Source of the DNA: Leptolyngbyaceae cyanobacterium M65_K2018_010
GTDB lineage: Bacteria; Cyanobacteriota; Cyanobacteriia; Phormidesmidales; Phormidesmidaceae
Direction: 5' to 3'
DNA length: 11,272 bases
Assembly (NCBI GenBank): GCA_015295885.1
Contig: DVEE01000577.1
Span: 1 to 11,272, forward strand
Shown: in pieces, positions 1 to 5,593 of the stretch
Layout: every line of letters starts with the position of its first letter
Numbering within the stretch: position 1 is the stretch's first letter
Notes under the pieces: model-generated
The model's input: the letters and a program-made list of their open reading frames with translations, nothing else
Database searches by the model: none
Told to the model about the DNA's origin: nothing
Position numbers and translations under genes: made by a program

Positions 1-93
1 GCCGTTGCGGAACCGCCGAAACCCACGGTTACTCCGCCTAGCCTGGGGGAAACCTCGGCTCCTAGGGCGGCGGATCTGGATGAGTCCCTTTAA
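1..93 (+). CDS. C-terminal end of an unidentified protein (5' partial)
   Basis: Frame 1 is open from the first base to a TAA at 91-93. It encodes about 30 residues, starting AVAEPPKPTV and ending ADLDESL. The tail is rich in Pro, Ala and Thr and ends acidic, as disordered C-termini often do. No domain is visible, so no function can be given. A hairpin at 110-131, just after the stop, is a possible 3' end signal. The open frame is short, so chance cannot be excluded, but its position at the window edge and the following non-coding stretch fit the end of a real gene. Confidence 0.5.
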   Translation, partial: AVAEPPKPTVTPPSLGETSAPRAADLDESL

Positions 94-109
94 CTAACCG
101 GGCTTGTCT

Positions 110-131
110 GGCTGAGCGAGTCGCTCGAGCC
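110..131. terminator. Hairpin between convergent 3' ends, possible terminator
   Basis: The sequence can fold as GGCT-GAGCG, loop AGT, CGCTC-(G bulge)-AGCC: nine base pairs with one bulged base. It lies between the stop of the partial gene at 93 and the 3' end of the possible minus-strand small ORF at 156. There is no T-run on either side, so it is not a classic intrinsic terminator. The call rests on the fold and the position. Confidence 0.3.
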
Positions 132-144
132 CAATCTCGAGCCC
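124..144. repeat. 9-bp direct repeat CTCGAGCCC
   Basis: CTCGAGCCC occurs at 124-132 and again at 136-144, separated by AAT. The first copy overlaps the 3' arm of the hairpin at 110-131. The second copy could in principle replace part of that arm and form an alternative fold. No function is known. Confidence 0.4.
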
Positions 145-155
145 CAGGAGAATAC

Positions 156-240
156 CTAGACGCGGCTAAAGTAGATGGCCGCGGCAATGATTAAGCTGAG
201 TAATGCCAGCGGTACCCAGAGGTCGTTTACCGTCATCATA
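156..240 (-). CDS. Possible small single-span membrane peptide (27 aa)
   Basis: On the minus strand, ATG at 240-238 opens a 27-codon frame ending in TAG at 158-156. A second ATG directly follows the first. The peptide has a short polar N-terminus (MMTVNDLW), a hydrophobic stretch of about 17 residues (VPLALLSLIIAAAIYF) and a short basic end (SRV). This is the shape of the tiny one-helix subunits common in cyanobacterial photosystem, cytochrome b6f and NDH-1 complexes, but it matches none that I can recall, so no identity is given. The same frame extends upstream to 371, but that part overlaps the large plus-strand gene and is probably shadow. Against the call: no clear ribosome binding site, and only 30 bp between its start and the divergent ATG at 271. 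Confidence 0.33.
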
Positions 241-259
241 GGGCTACAGCCAGTATTGT

Positions 260-264
260 GGTGA
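260..264 (+). promoter_or_regulatory. Ribosome binding site for the 840-aa gene
   Basis: GGTGA matches part of the anti-Shine-Dalgarno complement (AGGAGGTGA) and lies 6 nt before the ATG at 271. It supports that start. Confidence 0.45.
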
Positions 265-270
265 CCTGCC

Positions 271-2793
271 ATGACTGTAGCCGATCGCGTCATTTTTTTG
301 CAGGAGCGCACCCCTCTCAACCTGCTCCCCCCTACCATCTTGACCGCCCTAGCCAGCCAGATTGAGGTCATTCCCTACGCGGCCTCCCAACCCGTGGTAG
401 AAGCGGGGCAGCCCCCGGCGGGGCTCTATATTCTCTGGCAGGGCAAGCTGGAAACCCTGGCCAACGGGTGGGGTGGGGTGAGCTTTTTGCCCGGCACCGT
501 GCTTAACCTAGAGGCGCTACTGCTGAATCAGGGGGTGGACCAAACGGTGTGGACCTTAACCGAGAGCACCCTCTGGTTTGTGGCCCAGGATCGGTTCCAG
601 GCAATTCTGAACAGTCACCCCGAAATCCTGCAGATTTTTACCCGGCAATTAATCACAGCCCTACAGCGACTCTCCTTTCAGTACAGCTATGAGCAAGAGC
701 GCCAGGCGACCCTGCGCCCTTACCTGGTGCCCCGGGCCAAGCGGGGGGTGATTGGTCGTAGTCGCTATGCGGAGCGCTTGCGGCAGCAAATTCGTGAGGC
801 CGCCCGCGATCGCCAACCGGTGTTGATCTTTGGGGAGCCAGGGGTGGAAAAGGACAACCTGGCCGCCCTCATCCACTATGGTTCTAGCCAGCGCCGCAGT
901 CCTATGATTCAGCTAGACTGCTCTAAACTCCAGGCTAGCGGGGCTGACCTATTTGGCCGGGTGGGTGGCAAACTCGGCATCCTCGCCGCCCTGGGCGCAG
1001 GCACCCTAGTCCTCAGCAACCCCAGGGAGCTACCGGCAGACCTGGTAGAGCCGGTGGCCCGGTTGATTCGCACCGGCCAGTACCAACCTCTGCAACGGGG
1101 GGATAACCCCGCCCCCACCCTGGAATCCCCGGCTCGGATCATCCTGATTTCTGAACAGTCGACCCCCGCTTTAGATCGCCTGGTGGCCACCACCATCAAG
1201 GTTCCTCCCCTGCGAGTGCGTAAGGCGGACCTTGAGGATCTGGTCAACTATTACCTCTCCCTGCTCTGTCGTCGCCGTCGCCTCAACCGCATTCCGGTCA
1301 CCGCCGAGGCCATTCGTCGGCTGCAGTCCTACGACTTTCCCAATAACCTACGCGAGTTAGAAAACTTGGTCGAACGGGCGATTACCCAAATGGTGCCAGG
1401 TGGATCCCTGACCGAAGAAATCCTCTGGCCCTCCCAGGGTAAAAAAAGGCAACTGCGCCTCAACCTACTCAATCGCTACCCGGGGCTGCGCCGATTTTTA
1501 CGCAGCCCTTGGTGGCCCGACCGGCTTAACTACGGCCTCACCCTCGGCCTCTTTGCCGCCGTCGTGCTGATCCTCTTCCTAGGGCCACAGCGGCGCCAGC
1601 AGAATGTTGCGCTGCTGGTGTTTTGGGCCTGGTGGTGGCCCTTGGTGCTGTTGGGCTTTCCGGTGGTTGGGCGGCTGTGGTGCGCGGTCTGCCCCTTTAT
1701 GATCTACGGCGAAGTGACCCAGCGCCTAAGCCAGCGGTGGTTCCCCGGTCAGCTCAGGCGCTGGCCCCGAGCCGCGGCAGAGCGATGGGGGGGCTGGTTT
1801 TTATGGGCACTTTTTGCCCTGATTTTGATCTGGGAAGAGGTCTGGCACCTGGAAGATACCGCCTACCTGTCCGCCTGCCTGCTGCTGCTGATTACCGCTG
1901 GTGCCATGATCTTTTCGGCCCTGTTTGAACGACGCTTCTGGTGCCGCTACCTCTGCCCCATTGGCGGCATGAATGGGCTGTTTGCCAAACTGGCCATGAC
2001 CGAACTACGGGCCCAGCAGGGCATCTGTTCCGCCACCTGTTCCACCTATCAGTGCTATAAGGGGGGGCCAACCCAGGGAGAAGGCCAGGCCACGGGCGGC
2101 TGTCCCCTCTATTCCCACCCGGCCCAACTGGAGGATAACCGGGACTGCGTGCTTTGTATGACCTGCCTCAAGGCTTGCCCCCACCGCTCCGTAGAACTTA
2201 ACCTGCGCCCTCCCGGCATCGACCTGTGGACCACCCACCCGCCTCGCGCCTACGAGGTAGCGCTGATGTTTTTATTGTTGGGGGCGGTCTACCTGCATCG
2301 ACTGCCAGAAATTGAGCAGCGTTTTAATCTGGCCCTGCCCCTAGACAACCTGGGCTGGCATAGCTTAATCGCGGCAGGGGTGCTGGCCGGCCCAGCCCTA
2401 CTGCCCCTAGGCCTGGCCGGTATAAATCGATGGCTACCCCAAGGGTCTACTGGGATAAAAACCCGATCCTTCATCAAGCTGGCCTATGGCTACCTGCCCC
2501 TGGTCTGGGCCGCTAATCTGGCCCATTATCTACGCCTGGGTCTGCTGGAGGGAGGTCGCCTATTACCGGTCTCTTTAGCCACCTTTGGAGTCTCAGGGGC
2601 AAATCTGCCGGTTGGGGTTGCCCACCCCGCAGTGGTAGCCTTTCTCCAGGGTGTTACCCTGATTTTGGGGGTCTGTCTATCGATCGGTCTGAGCCAAAAA
2701 ATCGGGCGCCAACCCCTAAGCCAATCCCTGGGGCAGCATGGATGTACGCTGGTGTACGGGATCAGCCTTTGGAGTTTGATTGTGGGGTTCTGA
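271..2793 (+). CDS. cNMP-binding-type / degenerate sigma54-type AAA+ / membrane 4Fe-4S fusion protein
   Basis: This 840-aa protein has three parts. Residues about 15-130 resemble a cyclic-nucleotide-binding (CAP_ED) domain. Residues about 155-390 resemble the AAA+ domain of sigma54 activators: a Walker A-like GEPGVEKD (188-195), VPPLRVRKADLEDL (311-324) and FPNNLRELENLVERA (356-370). Residues about 400-840 hold about eight or nine membrane helices with iron-sulfur motifs like NapH/NosR/CcoG: C471-x2-C474-P, C558-x3-C562-P, C586/C590/C595/C611, and a ferredoxin-type C626-x2-C629-x2-C632-x3-C636-P. The AAA+ part is decayed: Walker A has E193 where G is usual, the Walker B DE pair is S249-N250, about nine residues covering the GAFTGA loop are missing after LFG (227-229), and the arginine-finger segment is shortened. 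There is no C-terminal HTH. Automated labels such as 'sigma54-interacting regulator' would therefore mislead. Likely role (inference): membrane redox sensing or electron transfer, controlled by a soluble N-terminal module. Confidence 0.88.
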   Translation: MTVADRVIFLQERTPLNLLPPTILTALASQIEVIPYAASQPVVEAGQPPAGLYILWQGKLETLANGWGGVSFLPGTVLNLEALLLNQGVDQTVWTLTESTLWFVAQDRFQAILNSHPEILQIFTRQLITALQRLSFQYSYEQERQATLRPYLVPRAKRGVIGRSRYAERLRQQIREAARDRQPVLIFGEPGVEKDNLAALIHYGSSQRRSPMIQLDCSKLQASGADLFGRVGGKLGILAALGAGTLVLSNPRELPADLVEPVARLIRTGQYQPLQRGDNPAPTLESPARIILISEQSTPALDRLVATTIKVPPLRVRKADLEDLVNYYLSLLCRRRRLNRIPVTAEAIRRLQSYDFPNNLRELENLVERAITQMVPGGSLTEEILWPSQGKKRQLRLNLLNRYPGLRRFLRSPWWPDRLNYGLTLGLFAAVVLILFLGPQRRQQNVALLVFWAWWWPLVLLGFPVVGRLWCAVCPFMIYGEVTQRLSQRWFPGQLRRWPRAAAERWGGWFLWALFALILIWEEVWHLEDTAYLSACLLLLITAGAMIFSALFERRFWCRYLCPIGGMNGLFAKLAMTELRAQQGICSATCSTYQCYKGGPTQGEGQATGGCPLYSHPAQLEDNRDCVLCMTCLKACPHRSVELNLRPPGIDLWTTHPPRAYEVALMFLLLGAVYLHRLPEIEQRFNLALPLDNLGWHSLIAAGVLAGPALLPLGLAGINRWLPQGSTGIKTRSFIKLAYGYLPLVWAANLAHYLRLGLLEGGRLLPVSLATFGVSGANLPVGVAHPAVVAFLQGVTLILGVCLSIGLSQKIGRQPLSQSLGQHGCTLVYGISLWSLIVGF
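806..813. repeat. HIP1 octamer GCGATCGC
   Basis: HIP1 is a palindrome strongly over-represented in many cyanobacterial genomes. This copy lies in the AAA+-like part of the 840-aa gene and encodes part of ARDRQ. Confidence 0.9.
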
Positions 2794-2937
2794 CCCCCTT
2801 AGACAGGGGCCCAGGCCAACCGGTAAATTTCATTTCAAATCTGCCCCTGAGAGTAGGGCTTAAACCCACTTCCCCCTGCTCAGGACTATCCGATTCCCCT
2901 TCAATCCGTTAGCTTATCCTCCCATTGGGTTGTCTCC
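2794..2937. other. Intergenic region, 144 bp, no convincing signal
   Basis: Right after the stop of the 840-aa gene, CCCCT (2795-2799) can pair with AGGGG (2805-2809) around a 5-nt loop. The stem is short and has no T-run. The following sequence has no strong promoter and no Shine-Dalgarno before the ATG at 2938. TAAATT at 2824-2829 is a weak -10 candidate without a -35. Confidence 0.3.
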
Positions 2938-3909
2938 ATGCACCAGGACAGTTCGCTGGACTTCAAGCTGGTTCAACGTATTTGCTTGCTTCAACAGGCC
3001 CTTGACCAGGCCTCCCAATCCCTCCAGGAAATGCAGCAGCAGGTGGCCAACCACCAAATGCTGCAGGCCCATTTAGCCCAAACCGAGGAGTTTTCTAACG
3101 TTCAGCAAAAAATTATTCTCAACCTGAAGCAGCAGTTGGCCGCTAAGGCAGACTGGCAACAGCAGGTGCTGGAACGGATGATAGCCAGTCTGAAGCGGCT
3201 GATTGACGATCAACAGCTGGAACTAGAGCGCCTGCGAGTGCGCATCTACCAAAGTCAGACCGAGGTCCAGGACTACCTGGTGCGGTTGAAAAACTACTAC
3301 CAAGGCCTGTCCACTCCTCACAGTCCAGGGCCAGAGTTGGATCTCAACTCTGAGGTGATGATTGTGCGATCGCTCACCGTCAGCCTCAGCAGCCAGCTCC
3401 AGGCGGCCCAGCAACATATTCAACAACTCGATAACACCCTCACCCGCCATCAGGTGGCCTTTGCTCGCATGCAGGTGTACTCCAAAACCCTGGAAGAGCC
3501 CGGTCATTCCCTGCCGCTACTGCCAGAAGTCGTCACCCACGAGGATCCCAGTCAACCGGCCTGCGATCTGGACCATATTCAAGATCCCGTGGCCCTCAGG
3601 GCGATCATTGAAGCGCAACAGCAGAGAATTACTGAACTCAGCGCCGAGTTGGGCGAGCAGTTTCACCAGCAAACCAGTCTTCGCTCCCACTGTCAGAAAA
3701 TTGCGGCGGAGCGCGATCACCTTAAGCAGGAGGAACTGGCCCTGCGGTTAGCCAATCAACGCCTGCAAGCCCAGTTGTCCCAGGCAGCCCATGCCCCGGT
3801 TCCCCATGCCCCGGTTCAAAGGGGTCAGGCCCCCATTAATCCCTGGCAGGCCCCGGCGGAAGCCCCTAATCCCCTGCTGAGATTGCACCTAAACGCTACG
3901 ACTCCCTAA
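2938..3909 (+). CDS. Gln-rich coiled-coil protein of unknown function
   Basis: This 323-aa soluble protein has no signal peptide or membrane segment. By eye it is mostly heptad-like helix: residues about 8-118, 145-190 and 215-285 are rich in Gln, Leu, Glu and Ala. A more polar linker with Pro residues runs from about 122 to 138, another from about 187 to 215. The C-terminus (about 286-323) is Pro/Ala-rich, probably disordered, and carries a doubled HAPV motif from a 15-bp tandem duplication. There is no catalytic motif. I do not recognise the family; long coiled coils often serve as scaffolds or in cell division or polarity, but nothing here selects among these. The start is ATG at 2938, which lacks an obvious Shine-Dalgarno. 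It follows the 840-aa gene at 144 bp and converges on the antiporter, with 17 bp between their ends. Confidence 0.8.
   Translation: MHQDSSLDFKLVQRICLLQQALDQASQSLQEMQQQVANHQMLQAHLAQTEEFSNVQQKIILNLKQQLAAKADWQQQVLERMIASLKRLIDDQQLELERLRVRIYQSQTEVQDYLVRLKNYYQGLSTPHSPGPELDLNSEVMIVRSLTVSLSSQLQAAQQHIQQLDNTLTRHQVAFARMQVYSKTLEEPGHSLPLLPEVVTHEDPSQPACDLDHIQDPVALRAIIEAQQQRITELSAELGEQFHQQTSLRSHCQKIAAERDHLKQEELALRLANQRLQAQLSQAAHAPVPHAPVQRGQAPINPWQAPAEAPNPLLRLHLNATTP
3366..3373. repeat. HIP1 octamer GCGATCGC
   Basis: Perfect copy in the coiled-coil gene, in the codons for VRSLT. Confidence 0.9.
3788..3817 (+). repeat. Perfect 15-bp tandem duplication inside the coiled-coil gene
   Basis: CCCATGCCCCGGTTC occurs twice head to tail (3788-3802 and 3803-3817). 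The period is a multiple of three, so the frame is kept and the protein reads HAPVPHAPV near residues 285-293. It looks like a recent slippage event in a tolerant tail. Confidence 0.85.
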
Positions 3910-3926
3910 GGAACCGAGAGCACCCC

Positions 3927-5519
3927 CTATAGGGTTTCAGCGGCGTGCTCAGGCAAAACCGTCGCCAGCAGCGGCGCTAAATCCTCCTTCAGTTGTCCGG
4001 CCCGAATAAATTCCGCGTAGGTATCCGCCTCTATGGCCAACAGCTCCTCCCGCAGCTTTTCAGCGGCATAGGCTCGAATGGTCTCATGCTGCTGCTCCAG
4101 CCGGGCCATGGTCTCCTGCACCTGCTCCAGTTGCCCCTCCACCAGAGACCGTTGGTAGGCCACAAACTCCGGGTCAAATTCCTGGTTTTGTTTCATTTCC
4201 TCTAACCGTTGCACCACCCGGTTTAAGGCCACCCGATGGGCGGCCATTTGTTTGTACTCTAGCTTCAGGGGTTGGTCGCCCAGTAACCCTAACCCCTCGA
4301 GCAACGGCTGGGTGGTTAGGCCCTGCACCAACAGGGTAAACAGCATGACCCCAAACACAATTGAAATAATCTCCTGGCGTTCACTCAACAGGGCCGGCAC
4401 ACTCAGGGCCAAAGCCACCGACACCGAACCCCGCAGCCCCCCCCACCAGAGAATGGTCTGGCCTTTGAGGGGCAAATCCATGGCCGGCCCGGTGATGGCA
4501 TTGCTCAGGGCTCCCAACCCAAAAACGCTGATGGCGCGGGCGGCAATCATGATGACAATGGCCACCAGAATCTTATCCAGCTCATCCAGCAGTTGGTCAA
4601 ACCTAACCTGGTCGCCGATCAAGAGAAACACGATGGAGTTAATGAAAAATGAGACAAATTCCCAAAACTCTGAGACCACCAGCCGAGTGCGGGGGTTCAT
4701 GCCAATGCGGGAGCCGAAATTGCCCAGAATCAAGCCGGTGATCACCACCGCAATCACCCCAGAGCCGCCCAGTTCCTCGGCGACCAGGTAGGTCCCGTAG
4801 GCCGAAACCAGGGTGAGGGACTGCTCCACTAGGGGAATATCAAAGCGCTGGGTCAGAAAGGACAGGCCAAACCCGATCAGAGCGCCGATGCTGGCCCCCA
4901 CCCCCACAAAAACTAAAAACCGCGTCAGACTCACGGATAGGTCAAACTGTTCTGTGCCCAGGGCAATGCCCAAGACCAGATTAAAGGCGACCACGGCCAC
5001 GCCGTCATTGAACAGGCTTTCCCCCTCCATGATGGTGGTCAGTTTTTTGTCCACCCCCAGTTCCCGAAACAGGGCCACCACAGAAACCGGGTCCGTCGCC
5101 GCTAGGCTGGCCCCCACCAGCAATGCCGTGGCCAGGGAGGCCCCCGCCCAGGCTTGCAGACCAAACACCAGGAAGGTGACACAGATAATCACCCCGACAA
5201 TGGCATAGAGCCCGATGGGAACGGCATACTGCTTCAGACTTTGCCAGTTGAGGTTCCAGGCCGCCTCAAACAACAGGGGGGGCAGAAAGATGAAGAGAAT
5301 CAACTCCGGCGACAGGTTAATCAGCCGCACATCCAGCACCGCCAGGCCCAACCCCACCAGCAACAGCAACAGGGTGTAGGGAATATTCCGCAACACGCTA
5401 AACATGCGCGACAGGGTGGCCACTCCCAGGGATACGGAAAGCACCAGGCAAAACTGGCGCAGATTGGCTTCGATACTGGGTTCCTCAAGGATGGGTTCAA
5501 GTGCAAGCCACAGATTCAT
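3927..5519 (-). CDS. CPA1-family Na+/H+ antiporter (NhaP/NhaS type)
   Basis: This 530-aa inner-membrane protein exchanges Na+ (or Li+/K+) for H+ and so helps hold cytoplasmic pH and sodium balance. Residues about 20-410 contain about twelve hydrophobic segments. Diagnostic CPA1 motifs are TDP at 142-144, the ion-site pair N171-D172 inside GESLFNDG (166-173), and WGGLRGSVSVALAL (359-372), which includes the conserved Arg363. From about residue 415 the protein becomes soluble: a tail of about 115 residues, charged and helical with coiled-coil character, probably cytoplasmic and regulatory. The start is ATG at 5519, with AGGA nine bases upstream. It lies 74 bp downstream of recN on the same strand with no obvious terminator between, so co-transcription is likely. 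Several NhaS paralogues exist in cyanobacteria; which one this is cannot be settled here. Confidence 0.92.
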   Translation of the reverse strand: MNLWLALEPILEEPSIEANLRQFCLVLSVSLGVATLSRMFSVLRNIPYTLLLLLVGLGLAVLDVRLINLSPELILFIFLPPLLFEAAWNLNWQSLKQYAVPIGLYAIVGVIICVTFLVFGLQAWAGASLATALLVGASLAATDPVSVVALFRELGVDKKLTTIMEGESLFNDGVAVVAFNLVLGIALGTEQFDLSVSLTRFLVFVGVGASIGALIGFGLSFLTQRFDIPLVEQSLTLVSAYGTYLVAEELGGSGVIAVVITGLILGNFGSRIGMNPRTRLVVSEFWEFVSFFINSIVFLLIGDQVRFDQLLDELDKILVAIVIMIAARAISVFGLGALSNAITGPAMDLPLKGQTILWWGGLRGSVSVALALSVPALLSERQEIISIVFGVMLFTLLVQGLTTQPLLEGLGLLGDQPLKLEYKQMAAHRVALNRVVQRLEEMKQNQEFDPEFVAYQRSLVEGQLEQVQETMARLEQQHETIRAYAAEKLREELLAIEADTYAEFIRAGQLKEDLAPLLATVLPEHAAETL

Positions 5520-5593
5520 ACCCGGTTATCCTGCTATTGACGAAGGTGGACGCGAGACGGCGGGAGCCAGGGTAAAACCCTCCACCAGAATAC

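Noticed and set aside
2795..2848. Stem CCCCT/AGGGG after the fusion gene, and an alternative pairing AGGGGC/GCCCCT
   Set aside because: The stems are only 5-6 bp, there is no T-run, and C/G runs are common in this DNA. Not strong enough for a terminator call.
3362..3751. 129-codon frame in another phase of the coiled-coil gene
   Set aside because: Same strand, shifted frame, Ser/Pro/Arg-rich translation without domains. The 2938-3909 frame has the consistent helical pattern.
3925..3934. Palindrome CCCTATAGGG at the convergent 3' ends of the coiled-coil and antiporter genes
   Set aside because: It leaves almost no loop when folded and overlaps the antiporter stop codon; no T-run follows.
4252..4791. 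179-codon plus-strand frame opposite the antiporter
   Set aside because: It lies wholly antisense to a well-supported gene and its protein (rich in Ser, Arg, Pro, Asn) has no domain; a shadow frame.
5569..5581. AGGGT-AAA-ACCCT hairpin between recN and the antiporter gene
   Set aside because: A five-base stem with a three-base loop and no T-run is too weak to call a terminator.
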